From: Tetrahymena thermophila SB210
Lineage: Eukaryota; Ciliophora; Oligohymenophorea; Hymenostomatida; Tetrahymenidae
Length of the DNA: 64,000 nt
Assembly (NCBI RefSeq): GCF_000189635.1
Contig: NW_002476212.1
Span: 558,001-622,000, forward strand
Direction of reading: 5' to 3'
Shown here: positions 13,591 to 27,519 of the stretch, piece after piece
Layout of the letters: every line of letters starts with the position of its first letter
Numbering within the stretch: position 1 is the stretch's first letter
Notes under the pieces: model-generated
What the model saw: only the letters and a program-made list of their open reading frames with translations
The model's database searches: none
What the model was told of the DNA's origin: nothing
Position numbers and translations under genes: made by a program

Positions 13591-14856
13591 ATGTCCAACA
13601 AAACTGCTAAATTGCAAATTATTGGCTTATTTATTGCCTATATAATTCTTATAGTCATCTACAAGGATGGTGATATGAGTGATTTTGAAGATTTTCAAAC
13701 TCGTTCTATTAAATTAGGATATAATTTTGAAGAACATTTTGTTGAAACCGAAGATGGTTTCATCATAAGCATTCACAGAGTTAGAGCTAAAAATAATTCT
13801 GAGTTAGAAACCTCTCAGAACTTTAATAATAATGAAACAAGCATTAATATGGAGACTTTATAATAATTATAGAAGAAAAACCCAATTTTAATGGGACATG
13901 GACTAGGTGGTAGCTCAGATACATTTAACAGAAATGTAGAAGAAAAAAGTTTAGCTTACTTCTTAGCTAGAAGTGGCTATGATATTTTTATCATGAATTC
14001 CAGAGGAAATAAATATTCATATCAACACAAGATTTATTCTATAGAATAAAGTGAATATTGGGACTTCAGCTTTTAAGATATGGCTAAATACGATGTTCCT
14101 GCTGTTGCCAATTATATTTTAAATAAAATATATAATTAATAAGCATAAAATTAATAATAAACTATAGAATAAAATGAATAAATTAAATTAAACTACATAG
14201 GACATTCATAAGGTTGTACTATTATCTTAGCTGCTTTATCTGATAAGTCTGTACCTAGTAGTTACTTCGAAAATGTTGTATTAATGACACCTGCTGCTCT
14301 TATCTTACATGGTACATCTCCTGTCTCTGATTTTATCTAAAAAGTAGACGTTCTAAGCTTTTTCTAGTAAGCTGGTTTACACAAATTCCTATAGATGAAT
14401 GCATTTAATTATTATTTATGCAGAGCTATCCCCTACATCTGTGAATTCTCCGTAGGAATCACAACTGATAACTTCGAATCTCCAATTAATCATGATTTAT
14501 TCTATAAATTAATGTACCACTATCCTGCAGGAACAAGCACAAAAGCTTATATTCACTTTAATTAATTAATGAAATCTAAAAAATTCTAAAAATTTGATTA
14601 TGGTGCTGAAAAGAACTTTGCTATGTACAACTCTACATAAGTTCCAGAATACGCTTTAAGCAATATTAATAATAAAATCCACATTCTTGCAGGAACTCAA
14701 GATATTATTACACCCTTAGAAGATATCTACTATTTAAAAGAATAATTAGTAAATGCATAAAATGTCACTATAACACTTTTTAATGAAGGCCACTGCTCAT
14801 TTATTATTGGAAAAGAAAATGAATTCTTAAATTTCATCCCTTAAATATTAGTTTGA
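13591..14856 (+). CDS. acid lipase-type alpha/beta hydrolase
   Basis: One uninterrupted exon encodes 421 residues, a typical length for lysosomal acid, gastric or steryl-ester lipases, which cleave triacylglycerols or sterol esters. The N-terminal hydrophobic stretch LQIIGLFIAYIILIVIY, near residues 8-24, is a signal peptide or signal anchor, so a lysosomal or secretory location is likely. Family motifs are in order: LGYNFEEHFVETEDGFI (the lipase N-terminal domain), MGHGLGGSSDTF (oxyanion hole), GHSQG (nucleophile Ser), GTQDIITP (acid Asp) and EGHCSF (catalytic His). A full triad is therefore visible. The start chosen is the first ATG before the hydrophobic leader. The frame stays open upstream of it, but that sequence is low-complexity. 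The gene lies between the two related minus-strand cysteine-rich genes and is unrelated to them in sequence. Confidence 0.9.
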
Positions 14857-15802
14857 TGATATTTCAATTTAATTATTAACCTTTAAATTTAAAAATTGTA
14901 TATATTTGTTAATTGTTTGTTCAATTAACTAACTAACTAACTTATCCTATTTTCAATTGCTTATTGCTTAAATTTCATATTTTTGCCACTAAATTTTAAA
15001 AATCTTTCAACAAAAAAAAAAATCAATATTTGTAAATATATGATAATCTTTCAGTAAAGCTTAAAATTGAGTAAATTTAATTAAAAATAGATTCTATGAA
15101 TTTATGAGATTACAATTCTTTGTTTACTCAAAATTTAATTTATTAGATTTAATCAAATTAGACCAATACTTTTATTTATAATTTTCTACTTATGTAAATT
15201 ATTATTCTATATTATTTAATTCATTTTAGAATAACTTACTTTACACTTTTAACTAACTCATGTTATAAATCTTCTATTTGAATAATTATAAATATTTTTT
15301 TGTTTTAATCATTTTGTTAAAATATTAAATAAAAATTTATATACTAATTATTGCAAATAAAGCTAAATAAAGCAAGTAATATATTCTATTGAAGAAAAAA
15401 AGAAATTTAACTACTTTTTAAGAATTAAGAAAAGAAGTTTTTAAATAATAATAAAACCAAACATTTATTTATTAAAAATTTAAAAATATAATTTAAAAAA
15501 ATGATAATTAACTAATTTTTAACTTAATTTTTTATTTATTTATTTAATTATTAATTTATTTAATTATATACAATTATTAACAAGAGATTAGATTATGAAT
15601 TATAAAATATTAAAGTTAAAATAAAAAATATAAGTTTAAGGTTAAAGATTTATTTTTTAAATTGAATATTTATTTAATTTAAAAAATATTTTAATTGTAT
15701 TTTATCATTGAATTAATATAAATTTTAAGTTTATGAAAGTAAAATATTTCAATTTTAGATAAATTAACTTAAATTTATTTAAAAATATGAAAAGATTTAT
15801 TT
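14857..15802. other. intergenic, no gene seen
   Basis: AT-rich DNA between the convergent ends of the lipase gene and the second cysteine-rich gene. It contains a run of a 4-bp direct repeat (taac family) just after the lipase stop, at about 14925-14945, and many poly(A)/poly(T) tracts. No coding frame is supported. Confidence 0.6.
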
Positions 15803-18800
15803 TCACTATTAACCTACTAGTATAGTGTTATTCTTGCCTTTTTAGTGAAATTTAGAATATCCTGATGTTACTACTCCTGTCTAAGATTAGTTTTTAGACC
15901 TAAAAAATATAGATTTACTTGATTAAATTATTGAGAAATTTTAATCAAAGTCATCTTCTTCTGCAAGTTTTATAGATTAATTATCTTTATTTAAATTCAT
16001 TTTTTAATTTAATTTTTCTAAACTTGTTATTTTCTCTGACTAATCTTTATATTCAAGGTTTTGGTTCTCTATTGAATTCGATTACTATAAATTATTTTCT
16101 TATACAGATATTCTTTTAAGGCTTTTGATAACTAATCCACTTTTTATTTATTACTGAATGGTGTTATCATCATCAGAATTTTTCTATTATTAAAGATCCT
16201 ATATTTATAAATCTTACAGAGTATCATGTTTAAATTCTTTTGAATTTTGTTCTTATTATATTTGATATGGGACAGTTTCTATTTATTAGATTTTTTAATT
16301 ATTAGTATTTACATTTGAGTTTTATATTTTAAGAAAAGAATTTTGTTTATTTTCTTATCTTCGTATGTATTTTTGGATTTATATTTAATTTGTATTATTA
16401 AAGTCATCTTCATTTTCTATTATTTTTTCACTATCTTAATTCTTTTTAGGAGAGTTATTTAGGTAAATTATATTTGAGTATTTTGACTTATATATCTGCC
16501 TAGCACTGTCGCTTGGACTATCTATTAAAGGTTAATTATTATTTGCTAAGATCTTATTACTAAAAGAAACATCACATGAACTTTACTGTGCTAATAAAGT
16601 TGATGGAAACTCTGTAAATCTAGTGCTATTTCTATTAGTATTTGGAGATTAAAACCCGCTTTCTTAATTTTTAAAAAGATTTTTGTATGTAAAAGCTCTT
16701 GGTATTCTTCTGCCAAAAGGTATTTAAATAAAATTTTCTATTTTTTAAGGAGCATCCTAAACTAAATTTTCTATTTTTTAAGGAGCATCCTGAACTAAAT
16801 TTTCTATTTTTTAAGCAGCATCCTCTGCCATCTAAAACTGTAATTCTCTAAATGTATTTACTTAAGAAAAATCTTAACAAGATATTTGATTATTTGAAAT
16901 AATATTTGCTGTTTTCTGTTTAGCTTAATCAATCATGCAATAATTTTCAATACTTGCAGCATCCTCCTTACTATAATTTTTTTTATATTCTTAGTTATTG
17001 ATATTTAATTACTACTCTATGCTGCTTTTTTTACTATAACTATTATTACATGAGATTATCGATTTCTATAAGTTTTATTTTTCAAAAATTTAGTCCTAAT
17101 TATCCTTTTTACTTGATATTGTTGATTATGGAGATACTTTTTTTGGTTGATTTCTGAGCTTCTAGCAAAATTTAACAATTATAACAAATCTAGATTCATA
17201 AAATATAGATAAATAAAATAAAATAATTTTTGTAATTATTTTACATAAATTGTGTAGGTTTTTTAAGGATAACATAATAGATTTCTCTCATGCTAAAATA
17301 AAAATGGAGAAGAAGTATTATTGTAAAGAATGTAATAATTGCCCAACTAATTTAGATTCTATTTTCTTCAAGTGAGCCATCCATAGATTTTAATCCAATA
17401 AATAAAAAGCAGCAAATTGAAAAACATATTTCTTAAATTATCATTTTGATGTTCTCCTTTTTATGTTGAAAAGGCTGTTTTTTAATAACAAAAGCTAACA
17501 GAAGTAGAGGCATGATAGACAAAATAGCACATTAGACGATAGTTACTTGATAGAAGTATATTATCAACAAAGAAATTAATATTTTTCTAAAATGTAAAAT
17601 GATAAAGTATATCATACAGATATACTCATGCTTCAATCCTTCATACAAGCTACCAAATTTTTCTTCAATATCCTTTTCTTTGAGTCTATGAAAATGTTTT
17701 TTCATCAAGTAAGCAGCAGCAAAGGGAATTGGTAAAACAAAAATAATAGTTAACATCATAACTGTTAAATTAAGGTAGTCTACTGGTTTTTCAACACTCA
17801 TGTTAGTAAACTATAAAAGAATGTTGAAAACTAATTCTAAATAGACAGACATAACTACTTCATGATATATGGCATAAATAAAAAGTTTATCAACAAATTT
17901 ACCAATCATTTTAAACTTAATTCCTATGAGCTTAAGCAATAAATGAACAGCCGCAGTAAATATAAACAAAGTATAATGTTATCCTATTTAGAAATAAATA
18001 TTTTATTTTATAAATTTTATTCATTAAAATAAAATTTAAATACCTGCATTCTTGATAAAAAGAGCTTGAAGATCTTTCTATTCAAATACTTCAAAAGTAG
18101 GTTTCTCATAGTGTTCAGGAATAGCGTACTCAAAAAAGTTAGTTACAAAAGGAAAAGAAAAATCTTCAAAAACAGTAAAATAGAGCTCCAAATTAACAGG
18201 AAATCTAGAATAAAAAAATTAATTTTATATCATATTATTTAAAATATTTTTTTACTCTATATCTAAATATTTATGAAGCTTTATGATCTATGCAATATCA
18301 ATAATACTTGCAACTAGGGTAATTCCACCTGATAGAGTCTAATTTATTTATATTCATTCATTTGTGTAAACACGAATTTAAAAATATTAATTTTAATTTA
18401 CTATTGGAACTAGAGAAGCTATTACTGTTGTCGAAATAGCTTTAGAAGTGGCTTAAATACTCTAAGCTGCTTATTTTTACGATTCCTAAGCAACATATTC
18501 AGTATTCATTTACACAGTTTGAGTTGCTGCATCTAAAATGTAGGAACCTTTTGGAGATTTAGTAAGCGTAAGTTCTTCAACATTTTGTATTTGGCCATTT
18601 TAAATGATAGTAGTGATTGTATTTTAAACTTGAATGTTAAATTAAAACTCAATCTTTATCATATTACTCTGTTTTGAATTTGAAAGTGCATAGGTGTATG
18701 CAGAAGATTTTAATCCTTCTAGAGATATTTTCAAGTACTTAATAAAATCTTAAGTTACCTGAACATCTGTAAGAAACTATAAAATAACTTAATTTTTATT

Positions 18801-21800
18801 CTGAGAAGATGCTTTATAAGAAAGAGGAAGATAGCAAATACTTTTACCATGATTAGATTCTATTAAAGTAATAAAATTTATTAATTATAAATCAAAAATA
18901 AGTTTCAAAAAAGCTTTTACCTTTATGACAAACAAAGAGATATTCTATCCCACAAATTGAGCTGCAACCATCTCCATTTAGATTATTGCCATCATCGCAT
19001 TGATACTCGCCGAAATTTAAGCCATCTCCACATATTTCTTTACATTTATCTTCAACTTAGTAATATCCAGTAGGACAAGATAATTTAAGGCATTATTTAA
19101 TATTGTTTTTTGTAAAGTTTTAGTGGTCTTGTTAGCAAGTTGAAGAGCAGGTTTAATTATCTACCAGATATAAGTCAGGATCACTGCATAATGAGCAAGT
19201 ATTAGTTCCTTTATCACATACTTTACAATTAGGATCATTACAAGGTACACAGCTCATCGACGAAGTATCGTTAAAGTAACCATTTGGACATTTTGGGATA
19301 CATTAATTTTGATATAAAAATAGATTTGACTAAGGATCACAAGAGGTACATTGATTAGGTGATAGTCCTTGGCAATTATAACAGCTTTAATCACATTTAG
19401 AACATGTTTATTGTCCAAAGTATCTTGGAAAACACTCTTAGCAGCCGATTAAACTAGTGCAAACTTTACATCCGCTTAAACAGCTAGTGCATTTTAAAGT
19501 TTTTAAACTGCGGAATTAACCATCTGTACATGAAATTTCGCATATGCCATTTACTATATCATAGCCAGGTTTGCATTTAACACACACTTTATTATCTTTA
19601 CATTTTAAACAATTTTATATGGGACAATTCTTACAAATCTAATCTTAGCTATACTAACTTCCTGAGCACTCTTATACACAAGTAGCACCGTCTAGATTAT
19701 AATTTTTGCTGCATTTCTTGCAACTTACTCCGTTTGTACACGAATCACAATCTATTATAAATGTTTTTTTTTTATTATTTATCTTTATATGAAAAATTAA
19801 TATGAAGATTTATTTACAAGCTTATTATTTAATATTTAAATTTATTAATAAAAAATTTAATTACTTTATTCACACTATAAACAATTTTGCTGCTGTGTAC
19901 TTACATGTTATAAATAGTATCCATTTTCACATTAGATAGAATAATTTTAAGAACTACATTTTTAGTTTCCCTGTGGACATTTATAGCACTATGTAAAAGT
20001 TTAACTTGGGTCTTTAAATCCTTTGTAAAACCCATCTTAGCAGCTTTAAACACATTCTTTTTGGAAATTTGAATATTAAGGAAAATTACAATTACCATTT
20101 TAGCAACCTTATGAAGGGGAAGCATTTATACAATTTGAATCTTAAAACTTTATACATTTAGAGTTATCATTAGAAATAAATTAATTATTACCGCAGTCAG
20201 TAACGCATTAATAGTAATAATTTTTACTGATGTCATTATTGTATACTATTTTTTATTTTTAATAATTTTTAATTACTAGCCATATTTTTTAAATTTAGGT
20301 TCTTTTTATTTCAAAAATTTGTTAATTTTTCTTTCTCAAAATTTTTTTAGTTTAAAAAAATATTATTGTGTATTTTTTAATTGAAAATTTTTAAACCTTA
20401 CAGTATTTATTTTAAAAGCACTCTTTGCAAGACGTATTATCTGTGCAAGATTTACAATTCTACAAGCAAGGATTACATGTTGCTGTTTAACTATCCACTT
20501 TTAGCTAGTAATAACCATCATTACATGAACTACAATAAGTGTTAGATGAGCAAGATGAGCATCCAGTAGGACAAGGAGTACATATGCTACCAGTTGCCAT
20601 GTAATATCCATCACTACAAGTCAAACATAAAGAAGCTGATGTTGAACATGTACCGCATAAACTATCACATTAAGAACACTGACTACCATCAAAATAGTAT
20701 CCATCTGAACATTTAAAGCATGTCATTCCACTAGTGCACTATTCACAATTTTAAACCTCGCATTTCTTACAAACTTGCTAAAGGGGATATGAAGCATCAT
20801 TCGCTATAATATTAATTAAATTAATTAAAAAAAAATATCAATTAATTAGGATTCATTATAAAAAGATATTTGTACAAATAAAATCATAGCTAATATTAAA
20901 AAAACAAGTATTACTTGATAAAAGAATTAGATATTTTTTTTGTTATGCAGTATTTTTATTTAAATTAAAAAAGTAATAAGGTGGGATTATTTTTATTTTT
21001 AGTTTGATTAAGTTAATTTAGTATCTAAGGTAATTTATGAGATTCAAATTTCTTTTCTAATTAGGCAAAACTATTGTGGAAAAGATTAAGTGTAATTTAA
21101 AATTCTTATTTTTATTTTAATTGCTATCATTTTTTGTAAGGAAAGAAATATTATTTGTAATGTAAAAAGTAAAATATTTACTTTAGTAATATCCAGATGG
21201 GCAACTATCAACACAATTTTATTATTCGAAATCTATTGCTTAAGAGCTATTCTAGCACTATATGCATTAAGTTGGACTGTTTTAGCATTTCAAACAATTA
21301 GGGTCACAGAGATAAGCTTCTATCTGTAAGCTAATAATCCCAACTTATTCATCATTGATTGCGTTAGAGCTTAATTAAATTTACTTTATAAAAAAAGGTT
21401 TTTAGTCATTTTTATAAAATAACATTAAAAATAAAATTATGTAAATTAAAAAAACAAACGAAAATCGAAAAAATGTTTTTAAATAAATAAAGTTATTTAA
21501 AATTAGCCCATTATAATGTTTTAATTTATAAAAAATAAATCAATTAAGTATTTCAATATCAAAATGATATCATTAATTATAACACAAACTTAATTTTATT
21601 TTTTAAGTAATTAACAATATTGTTTACAGTAAATTACATTTATATTATTGAAATTATTAAAAGCATTCTTTTAATTTAAAAAATGGCTTTAATTACGCTT
21701 ATAAACTAATTTTCAGTTTCTAAATATATAGCAGAATAATTCTTTGATTATTAAATAGTTTGGTGAATTCGGGATTATTTATTTATAACAAACAATTCAG

Positions 21801-22500
21801 GTTAAAAATTAAATTAAGTAAATCTCGAAAAATTATAAATAATTACAATATTATCTTGATAACCTGAAAACATATTGCTTATACTAATCTAAGAATCATA
21901 TTTTTATCCAAAGCAGTAATCTCTATTCATTGAAATGAAAAAATAAATAAATAAAATAACTTTTGCTTAAATTTATTTACGAGCATGGTATTAGATATGT
22001 CAAAGCTTCATAACAATAAAAATCTTTGCTATTTGAAGTATAACTGCTCTATCCTTATTAAGGAAAAGTTACTGATTTCCCATTAAAAGTAAGAGATAAA
22101 GAAAAGCTTGATCTATTCATATCAATTAAGAGAAGATTTAAAGTCACATTAAACTTATAAAAATATTTTCCTTTAGTCAAGGATAGTGCGTTAAATACTT
22201 TAGTGAGCTGCTAATTTGGTCCCATTAATAATAGCTATGGCTAGAATTCAAGACTTTTTAAACATTAGTAACTTATTCCACCTTCACTAAAAGGTGGTTA
22301 ACTAACCCAATAATTTTCAGTGTTAGCAAGATTATCATCATAAGTTAATTATTTAAAGGTTTCATTTAGAATCTATACCTATGATATTGTATATTCTAGA
22401 TAATTTAGTTAAGCATAAGCGTTATTTAAATGTAATTTATAGTTAAATAAATATATTTACTTATTAAAAATGTAATCACTGAAATGAATAATAAAGACAT
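15803..22500 (-). CDS. Cys-rich/DUF4215 multi-pass membrane protein (copy 2)
   Basis: This is a homologue of the gene at 5294-11015 with the same domain order. The start at 22500 gives a clean signal peptide (MSLLFISVITFLI), interrupted by a 65-bp intron at 22396-22460. The N-terminal domain follows (TENYWVSQPPFSEGG, matching NYWVKKP in copy 1). Furin-like cysteine repeats run from about 21350 to 19050 across several introns. One DUF4215 repeat follows near 18930-19050 (CGDGLNFGEYQCDDGN, then GDGC). After a linker come about seven or eight membrane helices (18340-17190) with IEEKFGSLYEGLK between helices. A long hydrophilic tail rich in Gln, Asn, Lys and Glu ends at TGA 15803. The tail carries an 11-residue repeat present three times. 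Splicing between about 21370 and 21870 is uncertain. It is probably a surface or secretory-pathway receptor-like protein; no ligand can be inferred. Confidence 0.74.
16731..16829 (-). repeat. 33-bp tandem repeat, 3 copies, coding
   Basis: Three adjacent 33-bp units start at 16731, 16764 and 16797. Read on the minus strand in frame, the copies encode KIENLVQDAPQ-like units of 11 residues; the copy met first in translation is the most diverged. The period keeps the frame, so repeat-number change would be tolerated. It lies in the cytosolic tail of the cysteine-rich membrane protein. Confidence 0.9.
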
Positions 22501-23318
22501 CACTTAGTTGTTCTTTTACTAACTTTTATTATTTTTTTTATTATTTTAATTATTATGATTGTTTAATAAATTAAATTCTTTTGATAATTTTTTGGTAACA
22601 AAAACCAGAATATTTCTTAAATATAAATTCAGATATTCAATGCTATTCAGAAATTACAAAGCTCATTTTGTTTACTTTCAAAGGCCTAAAAAATTTAATT
22701 TTCACTAATGAAATTTATTCCATATGATTAATTTCCACAAATTTAAATTGTTTGTTTTTTGAGCGAACATCAACATAGACTTATATATACCATTAAAAAA
22801 ATAAATGAATAGTACTAAAAAGTAATAGAAGTTTACATTACTTTGAAAAAAGTTGAATTATTATGTATATTAATCCGTAAAATATTTAAAAAAAGTTATT
22901 TAAGCAAAAATAAATTTTATTTTTTTCATTAAAGTTGAAAATATAATATTTGTGGAACATTTCATCATTTATTTTATATTTGAAGTTATTTTAAAATAAA
23001 TAAAATAATTCTACATTAAAAACCCATAATATATCCTTATCATATCTAATTATTTATTCAAATCATGATTGAATATTTGTTTTAAAAATATAATAATTTT
23101 ATTTGAATAATTTTACATTTGTTATACTTAAAACAAATTTTTGAAATAGATAATTAACATGCTAGTATTCCACAAATTTTTTAATAATTTTCATAAAAAA
23201 TTTATTATTTTTATCGCAATTATTTTCATAAATACAAAGAAGGTTTGTTTTGTTTCATTTATTGGTTAGATTAATAATTTTTTATTATATTTTTTCGAAT
23301 TTAATTACTTGCTTACTA
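22501..23318. other. divergent intergenic region
   Basis: This stretch lies between the start of the minus-strand cysteine-rich gene and the start of the plus-strand coiled-coil gene, so it should hold both promoters. It is AT-rich with no supported frame. A short frame from the ATG at 23160 is hydrophobic but closes at TGA inside the downstream gene in another frame. Confidence 0.55.
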
Positions 23319-26300
23319 ATGAATAAATAGCTAATATCAAATTATACTCAAAAACTCAATGTGTTAGTGAGTTCTTAAAGTGTTAAAAGTTTAAGAGAAA
23401 CAAGCGCTTCAACTGATAGGCAAAGGATAAAGACCAGCGGTAGATAAAATAAATAATAGCTCAAAATTTAATATGATGACATCGATTAATCTACTTAGAG
23501 TTATTAGCAAGCAATTAGCAAAGAGAGACCTCAGAGTGTGAATTAGAGGTAAAGAATTGTAATAGAGTCTCCTAACTCAAAATCAACAAAATCGACCCAA
23601 TCAAAAGAAAATAATTTTTACATAAAGTGGAATTTGGTAGACTTGAAAGGGAACTAGTAGAATTCAAAACTATCATTAACATCGAAAAACACCTCCTAAA
23701 ATATATTAATCAATCACAATATGTCTTCAATACATAGTAAAAGTAATAAATATGAAAAGCCTATTTAGAGAATTTTTTAACAAATCTAATAATCATAGAT
23801 TGCTAATCAAAGCTACATTCAAAAAGGAGACTATCTAAATGAAGAATAATAAAAAGACTCATTTATTTTTATAAACGAAAGTAGCAATACAAAAGAAAAT
23901 AAAATAAGTAAAAATGATTAATTATTGTCTAATAAATATTCATATGTTTTGTAAAATAGCTAATTATTTAAAAGGTAAGCACAAATAAAATAAACTTTAC
24001 CTGTAAAATTTTAAAATTTGTATGAAATAAATGTAATTGATATCGAAGATATCAAATAATAATTTCCTGCCAATCAAAATGATATGCTTACTCTGAGTCA
24101 CTAAACAATATAGAACAATTTTCCAACTTAAATTAATATTTTAAGTGATAAAAATCTATCTAGCGAAGTATAGTCAGCAGCTCAAAATTAAAAAAATGGC
24201 GAATAATTTAATATCAAAAAGACCGACATTTCAAATTAAGGTAAAAGTCTTTTCTAAAGACATAATTAATAAATTATGTAAGGAAGTAACCACATTTAAA
24301 CACAATAAAATGTTAAATCTGAATAACAAAAACTAATAAATCATACTTAAGATAATAATAACTCAAGTATTATTATAAATAGCGAATAATTCATTGACAA
24401 GCTTAGCGATAAATCAAATAAAACAAATTATTTGCTACATCACCAACTTTCTTTGAGGAATTTGAATGATGGGGAATCTCCTACAAAAAGAAATTAAGAA
24501 AAGAGAAGATAAACATTTTAACCAAATATCAAATCTGTTCATTAAAACTAAGAAGCTTTATATCAGAAATCAGAATGTCTTTCTTTACATCAAAATCCAC
24601 TTATTTAATAGGAACAAACTAAATAAAATTAAGTGATCAGCTAATAAAATACTGTAACCAGCCAAAATTAACAAAATGTTCCAATTAAATAAGATTATAA
24701 TAATTGTGGGTATGATGATTTAGCATTGCCTAAATACTAATAAGCTAGACAAAAATTAGAATTCTGTTTATTAGATATCATAGAAAAATTAGAGAAAGAA
24801 GTTGTGCATGAATTAGATAACAATCAATTCTAAAAAAAGTACTTCATTAAAATATCGGAAATTTTGAATGAGAGAGTTTCTAGTATTTTAATAAGAATGA
24901 ATGAGATGCTTGGAGAGGGAAATAACATAAACTAGTTTGTTTAGTACTTAAACTCATTCTTCAATTACATATTTACTCTAGCAACAGAACAAATGGATAT
25001 ATGTGTTAAAAAAAAAGTTGAAGAAGAGTGCTAAAATTATATAGAGGAAATTTCCTTTCTAAAAAAAAGTATTAACAATAAAATAAATAACTAAATTGTT
25101 TCAGACCGTAAAATTTAGAAACTTGAAGAAGAAATAAACCATTTGAAAAATGCATTAAACGATGAAAAAAACAGATTGCAATTATAAGTAAATATGTTGG
25201 AAGAAAGAATTGAAGAAATGACTGATTTAGATAAAGCTTAAGAGAAATATGATGAAATGAGAGGGAAAATCTAAGAGATGCAGATGTTTATAAAGAGTTT
25301 ATAACAAGATAATAGATCAACCAAATAAACACTAGAAGACAACTTATGTTCTTTAGGACATTCTCTAATGGTGAGAGCTAAGGATTCAATTGAATATCAA
25401 GAGACCATTAGATAGTAACAATCAAATTTATTAATTTCTTAAAAAATCACATTTAATTCAGGCTATTAATTTTTAATTGTAATTTAATAAGGTAATTTAA
25501 TTTTTTCAGGATTAAAGATCAAACTTTACATTCTATTCTTAACGACCATCCATTCCTTTCAGCTTTCGTATATAATAGAACCATGTAAATATTTCGAATT
25601 TGGCTTAATCAAAAATTTTTTGATAAATTACCCACCCAATAATCACTCATTTTATTTATCATTTTTAATGGTTTTTTAAATTGATTAAAAAAAAGATTCA
25701 AGATTTCTACTTATAGCAAAATTATTCATACTTACAATTTCAATTTTCCTAAAATCATAAAAGTGGAGAAATTTATTTAAATATTTATTTTTTTATGTTT
25801 TTTAATATTAGCTAATCTACAAATATAGAGATTACAGAAGAGTATATGCTGCACAGATTGAAATTGTTCTTTAAGAACTTAAAAACTGAAGATTTGTTTG
25901 ATAAAAATGCAGCTGAAGCCTTCATGGAGTATATACTTAGTGTTTCAAAAATATAATATGAGGCATTCTAAGAGATTGAATAAATAATTCGCTATATATT
26001 GTAAATAGAGGAGAAGCCTTTATCAATCTTTTTTTAGAAATTATTCGGAATTGCTGGCTTTTAAATGCCATCTTAATTAGCTTTAAATGAAATTTTATGT
26101 AAAATTTATCCAAAGTTATTTTAAAAGCACTTTATGCTTTAAAAAAGAAATTCATCTTATTTTTCCCAAATTATTTTTATTTGAAATAAATATATTTTTA
26201 TATGTATATAAAGAAATTAATAAAGAATTAAATTAAACGCACATTAATGACCTGGAAGACTTTGTTAGTTATAATTAAGAAGTAGATCTGATGATTTCAG

Positions 26301-27176
26301 CAATAGTTTCGAATTAAAATGTAGCAATAGACTATAGAAATTATTTTAATAATAATTAAAAATAATAAAAGTGCTAATTGCTTAGCCACTTGCTGCAGTC
26401 TATTACAGTGTAAGAAGAAATAGAGAAAAACGACTAAATATATAATTAATTAACTGTGTCTTCAAGTGAAACAATATAAACATTCGAAACTAAACTCAGT
26501 TTTAAATATATAAAAGAACTAGCCTCAAATTTGAAGATCAAACCATTCACTCTTCTCAATTATATAATTTAAACATATGATAGATACTCTAAAGAAAGAA
26601 AAAAAGACTAAAACACTAAATAAACAACCTTTCAGCTAAATAGTAATTTTATACCAAAAGTAAGACTTTTCCTTATGATTTCTGTGTTTATCAATATTTT
26701 TTGTTAAAATAAATATTTAATGTTATGCTTTAAACCTAAAAAAAAAAAATTTTATTTTAATTAAGGTTATGTGTGACTGCTATAAAAACTTGAAAAAGTT
26801 TTAGTTGATGTATTATGTAGATTCAGATAAAATTTCAAAACTAAGCTAACAGCACTTGAGCTAATCTAAATCTCCAAGTACATTAATTTATATTGATAGT
26901 ATCTTAGAAGAAGAATAAAATTTATAGGATATGAGGAGATAATCTCCATAAAAGGTGTTATAAGCTAAAAAAAGATAAGTAGAAAGGAAAAAAACACTAA
27001 TAAGCAATATGAAAAAAATTAAAAATAGTCTTATGCTAATAAACGTAGCAAGTAATTAAAAGGGAAAAGGAAATTTATTGAAAGTAGGTTAAAGCCCAAG
27101 CTAAAATTAATTGGATTCTTCTTTGAGCAGTAGATAATCATAACACCAATAATCTCCTAAGTCAATTAAGAAATGA
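23319..27176 (+). CDS. coiled-coil protein of unknown function
   Basis: I do not recognise this gene. Exons as read: 23319-25414, 25510-25584, 25812-26098, 26214-26659, 26766-27176. They total 3315 nt, so 1104 residues, with consistent phases. Residues 1 to about 480 are Gln/Asn/Ser-rich and likely disordered. From about 24730 the sequence becomes helical (ARQKLEFCLLDIIEKLEKEV), followed by a clear heptad-like coiled coil at about 25010-25400 (LEEEINHLKNALNDEKNRLQ). Exons 2-5 form a more compact helical domain (LKDQ-type helices, HPFLSAFVYNRT, LHRLKLFFKNLKTEDLF) and end in a basic tail (QAKKRQVERKKTL). There are no membrane segments. The first intron must be used because the unspliced frame stops in exon 3. 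A cytoskeletal or scaffold role is possible, but nothing in the sequence proves it. Confidence 0.75.
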
Positions 27177-27519
27177 AATTAAAGAATTAATTTCACAAAA
27201 TAAATGAATTAAAAATTTAAAATGAATATGTTAATTTATTTATTTATTTTTTTGATCATTTAAAAATATGAATTAAAATTTAAATGCTAATTATTTATTT
27301 ACTTTATTCAACAAAAATTGAAATGATATTTCTTTATTTATTTATTTGTTTGTTTTTTTTATTTTTAAATATTTTTAAAAAACAAATTAATAACATAACT
27401 TGAAAACTTTGCTAATTGTTTATTTTAGATATATTAATTTGAAAACAAAAAAAATTTCAATTAACTTTTAAAAATTATTTAAAAAGCACTTTTATCTTTA
27501 TTATAAATAACAGCATAAT
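27177..27519. other. short intergenic spacer
   Basis: 343 bp of AT-rich DNA between two genes in the same direction. It must hold the 3' end signals of the coiled-coil gene and the promoter of the SET-domain gene. No frame or motif stands out. Confidence 0.6.

Noticed and set aside
17532..17801. A separate 89-residue minus-strand protein starting MSVEKP
   Set aside because: It is an internal part of the membrane domain of the gene at 15803-22500. The frame is coding on both sides, and the matching segment exists in the other copy.
23160..23406. Hydrophobic frame starting at the upstream ATG
   Set aside because: It overlaps the start of the coiled-coil gene in another frame and ends at TGA. 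The downstream frame is open for 2 kb and is the real gene.
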